Shown: positions 11,281-21,499 of the stretch, in pieces
How the letters are laid out: each line of letters starts with the position of its first letter
Position numbering within the stretch: the stretch's first letter is position 1
Assembly (NCBI GenBank): GCA_034440615.1
Contig: JAOTOM010004783.1
Location: 249,001-313,000 of the forward strand
Direction of reading: 5' to 3'
Length of the DNA: 64,000 nucleotides
DNA from: Ashinkailepas kermadecensis
Lineage: Eukaryota > Arthropoda > Thecostraca > Neolepadidae
Position numbers and translations under genes: made by a program
Notes under the pieces: model-generated
Seen by the model: the letters and a program-made list of their open reading frames with translations, nothing else
Database searches by the model: none
Told to the model about the DNA's origin: nothing

Positions 11281-11720
11281 TTCAGCGCCTGGCGCTTGGG
11301 AAGGTTAAAAAAGAAAGAAATTTATTTCTTCCTTTCCATGTTCTCAAGCAGGGCAAATTGGTGAGGGGCAAATGACCTTTTTGATGGCCAGCTTCTCCGA
11401 AAACCAGTGTACTGCTCGTTGTGCCCAGTCGGTCAGGTGGTCCGCCGGTTACCAGGCTGGCTGGCCGAACGGCCGGCCAGGGATGTTTTCCCGGTGTGCT
11501 CATCAGTGAGGGGTGGATTGTCGACGACAGATAACACACAGCCCAAATCGGATGTTTCAAATGGTGCGATTTATAAGGCAGGCTCAGCAGGTGAAGGGAA
11601 AGAGGGGACGAGAAATTTCGCCTCATGCTCCATTTCGACGCGAGAACTTTATAGACGTTAATATATGCAGGGCTGTCTTCAAATATGTGCTTATCACGAC
11701 AAAAAAAAACATTTTTTGAC
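11281..11720 (-). other. Possible 3' end of a retroelement or gene (minus strand)
   Basis: The minus strand carries AATAAATTTCTTTCTTTTTT at about 11327-11308, a polyadenylation-like signal with a T/A tract. Upstream of it is a 114-residue ORF (11626-11282) without recognisable motifs. This may be the end of a LINE or another transcript. Confidence 0.25.
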
Positions 11721-12110
11721 TGAAATATGGATGTGATTAAAACAGGACCGGGAACGTAGTTTCAGGATATGCACAAATATGTGACACGTATGCGTCTGTT
11801 CATTCATAGCTCAGCCGAATACGATGGTAAAGATCGGGTCAGAATTATGTTGCAACGGTACGATAACATGCGCATTAAGTACACATTCAAGTTTTACGAC
11901 AATTGTATCACTGTTGTCATATATGTAAAATATTTCATGCGCAATATAATCATGAATAATGGAATAACATGATAAACCAGAGGCAAACATCCCCAAATAC
12001 TCTACTGCAATAGGCTTCATTTTGTACCTCTTGCATAGGCTTCGTCAGCCGGAACAAAATTTAAAACGGGTATCCACCACTTTATTCGTCTGGATGTACA
12101 GACTCACATA
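11721..12110. other. No gene seen
   Basis: AT-rich sequence; only short unrelated ORFs on both strands. Confidence 0.4.
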
Positions 12111-12112
12111 TA

Positions 12113-12118
12113 TGCATG

Positions 12119-12193
<75 letters not shown>

Positions 12194-12200
12194 GCATATA

Positions 12201-12261
<61 letters not shown>

Positions 12262-12274
12262 ATATATCTATATC

Positions 12275-12313
<39 letters not shown>
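12113..12313. repeat. (AT)n microsatellite with GTATGTATGCATATATG interruption
   Basis: About 200 bases of TATATA sequence with a short TGTATGTATG break and a few TATATC variants. It directly abuts the 5' side of the LINE that follows. Confidence 0.97.
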
Positions 12314-12599
12314 GTAGCAGCAGAAGAAGCGAAGACCCGAAGAGCTCCAGGGACCCTAGAGAAGCACTCCTGTGACTCTAGAAGGAAAACCCCCCACACC
12401 AATTCCCCAACTTCTCTCTGTCTCCCAACTAACCTTCACCCCCCGGAGGAAACCTAACGGTGTCGAGCCCACTGTCTTGGGACATTGCGGCCGCGACAGG
12501 GACCAGAGAGCGAAAGCTCGGTCCAGGGTGCAACGAATGCGGGTATTTCTTCAGTCAGGAGGGACACTCGCGGGGGGCGGGACCGAACCCTTACACACC

Positions 12600-14168
12600 A
12601 TGGCGCCTGCCGCCAGCACCTCACAAGGCACCTACCTAGTAGGTGCGTACATAGAGACAGGACACAACATCACACAGGAGTCTCCTTTTACTCTCGAGAG
12701 GACACTCCGACGCATTCTTAATTCAACACACTTCAAGGTCCACATGCACACCACACATATCATAGTCGAAACACAGAGCAGCGCGGGCACACAAACTATA
12801 CTAAACACAACCACCTTTAACAGCCAGCGCTGTTCCTTGACGTTACACTGCACTTTGAGCACCAGCCGGGGATACATTTGCGCCCCAGAGCTGGATAGCT
12901 CACCACTTGACAGCATCGCCGCACTGTTTGACGCCTCAGCCCTCCTGGATGCCACAGTTACAATCAGCCAGATTAAACGTGAGGCACGTTCCACTCACAA
13001 ACTTCTAGCACTGACTTCCGACTCACAACACATGCCATCACACGTCCACATACACCACAAGGCCTACGAGGTACGCCTCTACGTGCCTCTGCCACTACGG
13101 TGCCGGTTCTGCTTGCGCTATGGACATGGCGAACGCGCATGCGCGTCGCCAACTCCAAGATGCAATCAGTGCGCCGGTCACCACGCGGCATCCGACTGCA
13201 ACTCCTCCGAAAGGAAATGTGCAGGCTGTGATGGGCCGCACCCCTCCACCGACCCAGAATGTCCCGAGTGGGCATACGAGAGGGAGGTGTGCCGGTATGC
13301 GACAACTCATCGGGTGCCACAAGCAACAGCACGACACCACCTACGCCACCCCACCACTGACACTCACACAGCCACAACTGCACCTCTCCACACCGCACCT
13401 ACCGCCGGGCAAAGCTACGCAGCGGCGCTCTCCATACCTAAACCCACAGACCCTCCAACACCAGCTCCCATCCGCCCTACCATCCCACCAGCAGCCGGCT
13501 CCCGGAGCCCGGCACACCTCCCTCCTCAACGCTCCTCCGACCCTCGCCTCAACCGCTCCACCGATCCTCGACCTCCCCGGCCCACCGCCCCTCGACCTCA
13601 CCGATCACCACTCCTTCCCACCCCACCCAACCCAGGACCTGGCCTCCTCCCACACCCACTCCACTTCAGACCTGGCCCTTATCCACATCCCCTTCACCCT
13701 CGACCCGGCCTCCTCCACACCCCTTCCACCGCGGGCCCGGCTTCCCACGTCCACCCCATCGAGGAATGGGCCTCCTTCCCTTCCCACCCCATCTCAGACC
13801 CGGCCCATGCCCACTACCATTCCACTATCCACCCCACATCATCCCTCCTCCAACACACATCAGACCCAGACCCGGTCTCCATCCCATCCCCCACCGTTAC
13901 CCACCCATCCCCCACGGGACCTGACCGTACCTCTTCGCACCACCGCCTCCAACCGGCCAGGGCCCACCTCAACACCCTGAAGCCTTCCCTCCACTGCCTC
14001 CTCCGGGGCCTCGGCTCCTACCTCACCCATCCGGCCGGCCCAAACCAAGGCCTAGAACCAAGGCCACCACAACATCCACCCAGACCATGGCATATCGACA
14101 ACGTAAAAGGCCCAAATAGGAAATGGGGCGCAGCCATGCACATTACCAACAGCATACCTCATCGTTGA
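12600..14168 (+). CDS. LINE ORF1, gag-like protein with three CCHC knuckles
   Basis: I prefer the ATG at 12600 because it sits in CACCATGG, a good translation context; the frame is open from 12372. Residues 1-150 form the globular part. Then come three zinc knuckles: CRFCLRYGHGERAC (CX2CX4HX4C), CNQCAGHHAASDC (CX2CX3HX4C) and CAGCDGPHPSTDPEC (CX2CX3HX6C). This trio is typical of ORF1 proteins of I and jockey superfamily LINEs, which bind their own RNA. From about residue 265 the chain is a long Pro/Thr/Ser/His-rich tail. The last 20-30 residues (RKWGAAMHITNSIPHR) belong to the endonuclease of ORF2, so ORF1 has been joined in frame to mid-endonuclease by a deletion. The true ORF1 stop is missing. 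Confidence 0.8.
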   Translation: MAPAASTSQGTYLVGAYIETGHNITQESPFTLERTLRRILNSTHFKVHMHTTHIIVETQSSAGTQTILNTTTFNSQRCSLTLHCTLSTSRGYICAPELDSSPLDSIAALFDASALLDATVTISQIKREARSTHKLLALTSDSQHMPSHVHIHHKAYEVRLYVPLPLRCRFCLRYGHGERACASPTPRCNQCAGHHAASDCNSSERKCAGCDGPHPSTDPECPEWAYEREVCRYATTHRVPQATARHHLRHPTTDTHTATTAPLHTAPTAGQSYAAALSIPKPTDPPTPAPIRPTIPPAAGSRSPAHLPPQRSSDPRLNRSTDPRPPRPTAPRPHRSPLLPTPPNPGPGLLPHPLHFRPGPYPHPLHPRPGLLHTPSTAGPASHVHPIEEWASFPSHPISDPAHAHYHSTIHPTSSLLQHTSDPDPVSIPSPTVTHPSPTGPDRTSSHHRLQPARAHLNTLKPSLHCLLRGLGSYLTHPAGPNQGLEPRPPQHPPRPWHIDNVKGPNRKWGAAMHITNSIPHR

Positions 14169-17100
14169 GTAACGTTAAATACTTCCCTGAATTGCGTAGC
14201 AGTCAGCCTCAAAATTGCCCATTGCCAAACCACAGTCATCTCACTATACATCTCGCCGTCAGCTGAAACCCCCACACCACAGGAGCTGAGCGACTTACTC
14301 CTTCAGGCCCCTCCACCAGTTTTCATTATGTGAGACTTTAATGCTAAACACCCATCCTGGGGAAGCGACCAGAATGATGCTAGAGGGCGCGAAATTCACC
14401 AGTTTATTTCGGACCACAACTTAGTACTTCTTAACACCGGGGCCGCCACCCACTACAACCCGACCTTAGGAGGATTGGACAGTTGCATTGACTTAACGTG
14501 CTGCTCCCAACGATTTAGCTCACTATTTGACTGGTCAGTTTCAGACGTTCCCTACCCAATCACAATTAGGCTCAGCACGGACGCTATCCACCACACTAAG
14601 CTATTTAGACAATATTGGAACTTGAAAAGAGCGGACTGGGCTAAATTCGAGGAACAGGTGGACCTCAACCTAGCAACTTCAGAGACCAGTAAGATCGAGC
14701 CAATCCTAAGGGCCATCAGCTCAGCAGCACGATACTCAGTCCCAAAAAGTGACAAACCTAGGAAAAAGGCATCTACGCCATGGTAGACCCCGGACTGTCA
14801 AACAGCAATCGCCGCACGGTCCCGTGCCCACAAACAATTCAAAAGATGCATGTGCGAAGCACACCTACCAGCATACAGACAATCTCAAAAACACTGCCGG
14901 TACACAATTCGAACAGCACGCCAAAACTGTTCTCAGTATTTTGGCTCTCAATTCAATAGGTTCACCCCTACCGGCAGAATCTGAGACCCGATGAAGCGTT
15001 TCAACCTGAAACGCCCACCACCAGGCCCCTTCCCCCAGCTGAAGGTGAAAGGACAGCACATCAATGACCCGCAACAAGTCGTAGACCACTTTAAACTACA
15101 CTACGCCAGCGAATCTGGCAACAGCAACTACGACACCACTATAGTAAGCGCTCTAGACGCCCTTGTCTCCAAAGGAAATGTTAGCTCTAGCAATAGAGAA
15201 ATCTACAATCAGTTGTTTACTATGCACGAATTACACATTGCCCTCAGCAAGTGTGGAAACACGTCGGTTGGGCCGGACGACATCCATTACCAGTTTCTTA
15301 AACGTCTTAGCAAAAACTCCCTAATGTACCTACTAGCGGCCATAAATGAGCTGTACGAAAGCGACACGTTTCCTGCATCCTGGCGGGAGAGCGAAGTCAT
15401 TCCATTGCCAAAGCCGCACACAAATCACTCCACCCCAAAAAGTTATAGAACCATCTCACTTACTAGCTGTGCTCGCAAGTTGGTCGAGCGCATGGTCAAC
15501 ACACGATTGAGGAAATTTCTGGAACACAGCGACCTGCTCGACGAATTTCAATGCGGCTTCCAGCGCCAAAAATCGCACAACAATAGCTGCCTACTTAGAC
15601 ATCACTGCCGCATTCGACAGAGTACACAAGTCCGCACTGACACACACACTCCACAAGATAGGACTACGCGGACACATGGCACACTTCATTCTCAACTTCC
15701 TCAGAGACAGGACCCTTAAGGTCCGATGCGGCAGTGTCACATCAAACACCACAACTCAGGAGCAGGGCCTGGCGCAGGGGAGCGTGCCCTCACTGAGCCT
15801 CTTCATCATCATGATCAACGACATACTTGCCGACCACACGGACACTTCACTTCAATACTCACTTTTCGCGGACGACATATCAATTTGGACAATATCACAA
15901 TGCTTCCTTAAGGTTGAAAAAAAAACATTCAAGCAGGACTAGACCACATTGCAAAGTGGTGCAAAACTTGGGGCTTCAACCTGTCCGCAGAAAAATCGGC
16001 CACCGTCACATATAGTCGTCTCCGCCCCACACCCAAAACTCTACTTAAAATCGATGGCAAAGCCATCGAACAGGTGAAAAGCTTCAAGTTCTTAGGAGTA
16101 CATTTAGACGAAAAACTCAGTTTCAACACCCAGATCAACTCCATCACGAAGCGATGCGCGAAGCGCGTCAACATACTACGTGCACTTGCAGGCACAGACT
16201 GGGGCGGAGACAGGAAAACACTACTGCGACTGAACACATCAATCATACGATCCATCCTAGAATACAACAGCATCATTTTTGCCACCATTTCAGAAAGTCA
16301 GAGCCGAAAGTTAGAAATCATCCAAAACAGCTGCATCAGAGCAGCCACAGGTGCCCTCAGCACCACGCCGATAGCCAGTCTTCTAGTGGACTCAAACACG
16401 CCCCCACTCCACCTCAGGAGGACACAACAGCTGTGCGGCTACCACATCAAAATCAAATCCATTAAAAATCATCCGGCACAGTGCTGCTTTACGCCAGACA
16501 GATACGACAAGAGCCGTTTTGCTCGCAAACTTCCACCATATAGCATTCAAATTGCCACGGCTCTCTAAGATCTTAACCTCGCAATGCCATCCACTGCAGC
16601 TCGACCGCCCACGAGGCCATTCTGGACTTTCAGTCAACAAAGGTCGAGTACTTGCTCTCGGAGAAGAAATCCACTATCACATCGGCGGAAATTCTTTGTA
16701 TCTTCCACAAGTTCGTCGATGACAACAATCACAAATCACTCGTATTCAGGGATGGGTCGAAACACGAGGCTAAGGTAGCCTGTAGGCATCGGTATCACTG
16801 GACCAGGTCTTAGACTTCCAAAGCGTCTACCGGATAACTTCTACATCTACTCTGCTGAAGCAATGGCCATACTGGCCGCTGTCTCCAATCTCATGAGGCG
16901 TAAAGCTAAAAACGTAGTAATTTACTCAGACTCCAAATCCGCCCTCCAGTCAATTAGCAACACCCACGACTGTCCACATTACTTCATTGATAGAATCCAA
17001 CAACTCGTGGCCCATAACGTAAACATGAACTTTTCCTTCCTCTGGATCCTCTGGACGAGGCCACGCCAACATCCCAGGTAACGAAGAAGCAGACCGGCTC

Positions 17101-17474
17101 GCAAGCTAGCCTTAGCATTGAACACTTACCCTAGCGTGGAATATTCGGTAGATGATTGCCAAGCGCTCCTACAACGCCACATTCGCCAACATCAACAGAA
17201 CACTTGGATACAACACAACTCAACACAGCACAAATCTAACCACACCCACGCAATCAAACCAACGGTAGGCACATGGAACACATCAAATCAATATCACCGA
17301 CGAAAAGAGGTCATCCTCACTAGACTTAGAACTGGTTGTACAAAACTAACAAAGCCTCAATTAGAGGGTGACCAATATACAACACCTCACTGCGGCACCT
17401 GCAACACCACGTTAAGCATAGGCCACATCCTGCTAGATTGTAGTAGCTTTATCTCTAAAAGACAACCACTTTAG
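14109..17474 (+). pseudogene. LINE ORF2 relic: endonuclease, RT, RNase H
   Basis: The frame of ORF1 continues to 14786 through two stops (TGA at 14166-14168 and at 14331-14333). It shows an endonuclease: NSIPHR..., DFNAKHPSWGS (the usual GDFNA, with TGA in place of Gly) and IDLTCC. The SDHYPI motif is reduced to SDVPYPI, so the catalytic His is gone. RT follows in shifted frames: SVGPDDIHYQFLK (15267-15300), SYRTISLTSCARKLVERM, CGFQ, the motif-B-like GLAQGSVPS, then SLFADDISIW (15859-15888) with both aspartates intact. Thumb and connection: FKFLGVHLDEKLSF (16083 on). RNase H: VIYSDSKSALQSI (16918 on) and GHANIPGNEEADRLAS (17060-17106). C-terminus: RRKEVILTRLRTGCTKLTK with CGTC...HILLDC (17300-17432). 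Confidence 0.9.
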
Positions 17475-18160
17475 GCATTCTGCCAAAGAGAGGGCAGTGA
17501 GGTGACAAGCACCCAGAATTCCTTCAATTGCTATTTTAATAGTTGCATGCCACAAAACTAGCAAGGGCACTGTAGGCATCACACCACCAACACTCACATA
17601 AATTCGCAATGCATGACCGCGAAACACTCGTAGGAAACACGTAAATAGCCATCACCGCATGGCGTCGGACGTACATGAGCCGATTTACTTCTGAATTAGA
17701 AATAAATGGCCACCTAGCGGTGCCGTCGGAAGTAGATGAGCCGACTTGCTTTAGGAAAACATAAGCAAACAAATTAGCAGAACGTAAAACGACTACCCAG
17801 AGGAGCCATTGGACGTAGATGAGCCGATTTGCCTTGCAACTCATAACGTAAACGGCTACCCAGAGGTACAGCAGACGTAGAAGAGCCGAATTGCAAAACA
17901 CCGTACTAACCCAACTGACAACCCTGCATGGCATGCTTAGGCTAACCCGCTGCTAACGACTAACACGCGGCGGCCGCCGTGATAGGCGGTGTGGACAATT
18001 ACCTCCTTGTTCGCACGGTAAAGATCCCTCGATGCTCTTCGATGAGAGTAGGCTAAAGCCGGCACCCTGGCAAAATGAACTTCTCGCCACTCTTAAAACT
18101 CCCCCACCCCCACCCAAACTGCAAGTTATTTTGTAGAGGAGTAAAGTAAAGTTAAAACCA
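17475..18160 (+). other. Probable 3' UTR of the LINE with short internal repeats
   Basis: GACGTACATGAGCCGATTT, GGAAGTAGATGAGCCGACTT, GGACGTAGATGAGCCGATTT and AGACGTAGAAGAGCCGAATT recur at 60-65-base spacing (17665-17895). CTACCCAGAGG is shared by two of the units. I see no coding frame. A GC-rich GCGGCGGCCGCCG palindrome is at 17967-17979. Confidence 0.45.
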
Positions 18161-18162
18161 TT

Positions 18163-18365
18163 TAGACATTAGGGAGATGTCCCCAGCCCAGATTGCCTTC
18201 AGCACCTAAAATAACACACAAACTATAATGTAAAATTCTCTTAAAGTAAAGGTCCACTTGCCTGCACCTTGATCGCAAACACTCGCTTTTATAGACAGAC
18301 ATGTAACGTACTCGCTTTAAAGGCGGCGCAAATGACCTTTATGGTCCGGCACGCCTAAAAAATTA
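18163..18365 (-). repeat. Dispersed repeat, inverted partner of 23958-24172
   Basis: The reverse complement of this segment matches 23958-24172 almost throughout. Shared landmarks are TAGACATTAGG, GTGTGATATTTTAGG, GATCAAGGTGCAGGCA and AGGCGTACCGG. On its minus strand it has CTATAAAAGCG followed by TTTGCGATCAAGGTGCAGG, which resembles a TATA box with a start site. Confidence 0.75.
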
Positions 18366-18689
18366 ACTCTCTCCCCCCCCGCCCCGTATTCCAGGTCCCT
18401 GTCTGCGAGATTGACGCGAAATTCGAACTGCTGAGGAATGTTTCCCGTTTTCCGATTCCTGGTTTCATTTGTGCACCGAGCAACGTAGAAACGCGTAACA
18501 AAATGTGAGAAGTAAATTAGATAGGTACATACATTAATGGAGGGGAGTGTCAGTTGATATATTTGCACAATTTACCGTTCAGGGGTGGAGGCGGCAATGG
18601 GCGTCGACGGCCTGCAGCAAATATTGCTTTTCTGACTCGTTCTTGGTCAGGGCGGTGTTGAAGTCAGATATCGTTAAAAGGTAAATTGT

Positions 18690-19345
18690 GTTCAAGCCCT
18701 CAGCTCTCGCATGACAAGTTACTGGTAGTGTCCGCCCTCCTCAGTGGCACCGACGAGGCCATGACAAACAAGGCGGCAGAGGTACGCGTAGAGTGGGGGT
18801 TGGAGAAGCGAGTTACTGCGCTCTCCTTTGACACGACCGTGTCGAGCAGTGGAGTCCAGTCCGGGTATTGCATTTCGTGGGATGAAACGTACGGCCGGCC
18901 ACTGCTCCACCTGGCGTGTCGTCACCACATCCTGGAGCTCGTGCTGGCCGCCGCCTTCAAAGCCGCCATGAGAACGTCGACATGATCCGAGATAGCACTC
19001 TTCAAGTGATTCCAAGACAAATGGCTGCACATGCTCCCTCAGCAAGCGGAGATATTTCAGGATTCACGCCTCGACCAGCTGAAAGACTGGCGCGTGGCGA
19101 CGGCGTATGTGCCGAGGGCGACGGGAGGACTGCTGGACGACTACCGGCAGTTTGCCCAATTGGCGCTGGCGGTGGCCACCGGCCAAAGTGTCAAATGCAT
19201 TCCGGCGACAAGGCGCGTTACACCACGCACGGTGGACGGCGAAGGCACTGTGCGCGATCACCGCCTGGGCGAACGACGAGTCCTACCGGCGAGATCGGGC
19301 GGTGGCTCAGAAGCTGACCCTTACTAAGCGACGGAGCGGAACGCG
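18690..19345 (+). pseudogene. Decayed transposon-derived gene (DTT..SSG / ACRHH / HHARW family)
   Basis: The first frame reads LEKRVTALSFDTTVSSSGVQ, then GRPLLHLACRHHILELVLAA (18800-18960). After a frameshift it reads FQDKWLHMLPQQAEIFQDS, GLLDDYRQFAQLALAV (19000-19190). A third frame reads FRRQGALHHARWTAKALCAI (19190-19250). From family knowledge, the ordered set FDTT-S-N/S-TG, ACRHH-EL, LFK-FQ-W, DYRQFAQL and PGA-HHARWM occurs in transposon-derived uncharacterised proteins of arthropods and cnidarians. I cannot name the superfamily with certainty. At least two frameshifts and one stop make it non-functional. It starts abruptly, with no matching N-terminal region upstream. Confidence 0.7.
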
Positions 19346-19399
19346 GGATGAAACTGATATCTGATATCAAACTGATATAGCCAATAGAGTTATATAGAT

Positions 19400-19590
19400 C
19401 ATGAGATCTCCATTAAAACTATATTGTTCGAACTCAACGTTTCGTTACATTGCGTAACATCTTCAGGAGCAAAACAGTAAAACAATGGCGATACAAAAAC
19501 ACAGTTACACATCATTCATACAGTGACTGAAAACACACGGATGCAAGACGAAGCACGATCCGTTTCATTTATAAATCCCTCCCGCCTCTC
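19400..19590 (-). repeat. Inverted terminal (pLTR-like) repeat of a Penelope-like element, left arm
   Basis: This is the reverse complement of 20205-20396, with shared blocks such as GTTACATTGCGTAACATCTT, AACAATGGCGATACAAAAAC and GACGAAGCACGATCCGTTTC. The identity is high, so the two arms flank the GIY-YIG relic as a long inverted repeat. Confidence 0.85.
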
Positions 19591-20190
19591 AAAAAGTTTT
19601 TCATGTGTAATGAGTTCCCAACCCACATGGTAAACTTTTACATTAAAAAGTTTCTGGACTCCAAGTTCAGTAGGAAAACTCTCATACCTACAGTTCCAAA
19701 GCTGCTCAATTACTATGTTCTTCCTTTTTTCGTACAGCTGTCTGATAATCTAAAGTCTGAGCTTACTTGATTACTGTCGAACTTTTACCCTTACATGGAC
19801 CCCAAGATCATCTTAGTGAATTATTTCACAATAGGATCCTTTTTCCGATAAATTGACAGGATTCCTAAATGTTGTTTATCCTCAGTAGTATATCGCTTCA
19901 GTTGTGCCTCGCGTGAGGAATCGTACGTGGGATCTACCCTGCGTAGTCTATACTGTAGGGTACAGCAGCATTTAGGGAGATCAGACCGCACTCAGCGTGC
20001 CCTCTGCAACCCCGACCCGTCACCAGTCAGAGAACACTCGTTTGTGTGCGATATACACTTCTCCATTGACGACTTTTCAATCTTGTCCCGGTGTAATTCG
20101 ATCCTCGACCTCCGTATTATGGAGTCTTTGCAAATACATAAACAGCGCCCAAGCCTAAATACTATGACATCATCTTTTCCATAAAAAAAT
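19588..20190 (+). pseudogene. Penelope-like element: RT thumb plus GIY-YIG endonuclease
   Basis: This is one frame with only two stops (near 19769 and 19848). It begins LKKFFMCNEFPTHMVNFYIK, then KTLIPTVPKLLNYYVLPFF..., the RT thumb. FFR(stop)IDRIPKCCLSSVVYRF leads into the GIY-YIG endonuclease: ESYVGSTLRSLYCRVQQHLG (Tyr-Val-Gly core, conserved Arg, His), then EHSFVCDIHF and LDLRIMESLQIHKQRPSLNT with the conserved Glu. This order and the PSLNT ending are characteristic of Penelope-like retroelements. The RT palm is missing, so the copy is 5'-truncated. It is enclosed by inverted repeats. Confidence 0.9.
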
Positions 20191-20204
20191 CGTACAATAG
20201 GTTT

Positions 20205-20396
20205 TAGATGGCGGGAGGGATTGATAAATGAAACGGATCGTGCTTCGTCTTGCACCCATGTGTTTTCAGTGACTGTATGAATGATGTGTAACTCTGTGTT
20301 TTTGTATCGCCATTGTTTTACTGTTTTGCTCCTGAAGATGTTACGCAATGTAACGAAATGTTCAGTTCGAACAATATGGTTATAATGGAGATTTCA
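20205..20396 (+). repeat. Inverted terminal (pLTR-like) repeat, right arm
   Basis: Right partner of 19400-19590. It directly follows the endonuclease frame. It contains CCTGAAGATGTTACGCAATG followed by TAACGAAA, in which GTTAC and GTAAC can pair between CTGAAGA and GAAA boxes. Confidence 0.85.
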
Positions 20397-20526
20397 TGAT
20401 CTATATAGGCCATCAGGTTTATCCTACAACAACGCTTGGGGCGAAAAACATTATTTCATGTTATTGCAAGATGCCCTCGCATTCTTCGGCAAGTGAGAAA
20501 CGGCCTCGGCATTCGCAAGCAAGAAG

Positions 20527-20531
<5 letters not shown>

Positions 20532-20591
<60 letters not shown>

Positions 20592-20603
20592 ATATATATA
20601 ACT
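20532..20603. repeat. (AT)n microsatellite
   Basis: About 65 bases of TATATA with one GTG break, directly 5' of a second GIY-YIG relic. Confidence 0.95.
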
Positions 20604-20612
20604 ATAATGTGT

Positions 20613-20923
20613 TAGCAGTTTACAAGGTGACGTGCATCACTTGTCCATCCGCTCTCTATGTTGGGGAAACAATTCGCCCTGTAAGGGAAAGATTTAATGA
20701 GCATTTGGGAGATGCACGTCTCCGGCGTCCCTTCACTCCCCTAGGCGAACACATGACCGAGCATCACTTGTACATGAACCATCCGGAAACCAATGAAAAT
20801 TTCAATATAGATATCCTAGGCATAGCGAAAGACGGCGCGGACTTAAAAATCTTAGAATCCCTGTTTATTCGTGAGCTGAAACCAAGTATGAATTCCCACC
20901 AATCGTCATGGCATGTATCGTAG
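20613..20923 (+). pseudogene. Second Penelope-like GIY-YIG endonuclease fragment
   Basis: An open frame reads VYKVTCITCPSALYVGETIR, then PVRERFNEHLGDAR, then ILESLFIRELKPSMNSH. It has the paired cysteines before the Tyr-Val-Gly core, the conserved Arg, the His and the late Glu of the GIY-YIG fold. It differs clearly from the copy at 19588-20190 (YVGETIRP versus YVGSTLRS, CITC before the core), so it comes from another Penelope-like lineage. The frame ends at a stop at 20921-20923. Everything upstream of the endonuclease is lost at the (AT)n tract. Downstream, GAAGAAGAAGG (20958 on) and TGGCCGAAACGTCAC (21326 on) look like the 3' end of the element. Confidence 0.85.
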
Positions 20924-21370
20924 GCTACCAGTTTTACCGATGTTTTGCGTGTGTCTGAAGAAGAAGGAAAAAATTATTATCGCGTGCGCAGGGTCTTGGA
21001 GAAAGGCCAATGAATTGCATATTGATGTGTGTAAACGGACCTTGATGTCACAACTATGTACTCTTTGCCGCCAGGTAGACGCGTTCGTGTCGCGACGGTT
21101 TTCACCTGCCGTCCATGTATATGCATGTGTACGTTAGTTTTTTTTTCCTTCTTCTTTTTGGCGTTTCTTTTTGGCGTTTCTAAGTGCGTGTGTTCTTTTT
21201 TTTTCTTAGTTTTTTTTCTCGCAGTGGAGGTGGTGAATGGATTTTGTCAAGTTTTTGTGCCTGCAGTTATTTGAATTTTCGACCTGTTCGCCGATCGCAA
21301 CGAGTGCATTGTTTGACAATGGTCTATGGCCGAAACGTCACAATATATATCTACAATTTTTTCTAACATT
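20924..21370 (+). other. Probable 3' flank of the second Penelope-like copy
   Basis: T-rich sequence without an ORF of note. It contains CTGAAGAAGAAGG at its start and TATGGCCGAAACGTCAC near its end, a pair typical of Penelope-like element 3' regions. Confidence 0.4.
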
Positions 21371-21454
21371 GAGTCGTTCCTGGATCTTGAAGATCAAGCT
21401 AGCTTTTAATATATGCACAATGATTGACCAGGAAATACGGACATTTCTGAACTA

Positions 21455-21497
21455 TGTATATATATATATGTGTTTGTGTGTGTGTGTGTGTGTGTAC
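21455..21497. repeat. (TA)n(TG)n microsatellite
   Basis: TATATATATATGTGTTTGTGTGTGTGTGTGTG tract. Confidence 0.9.
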
Positions 21498-21499
21498 AT

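Larger units (their letters stand above)
12314..17474 (+). mobile_element. I-clade-like LINE with gag-like ORF1 and damaged ORF2
   Basis: Order on the plus strand: short 5' region; ORF1 with three zinc knuckles and a proline-rich tail; an endonuclease fragment; a reverse transcriptase; an RNase H; and a Cys/His-rich C-terminal end. The RNase H points to the I or a related clade rather than jockey proper. The copy is inactive: the endonuclease lacks its N-terminal half and the SDH residues, and the RT is frameshifted. The 3' region probably extends to about 18160. Confidence 0.88.
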
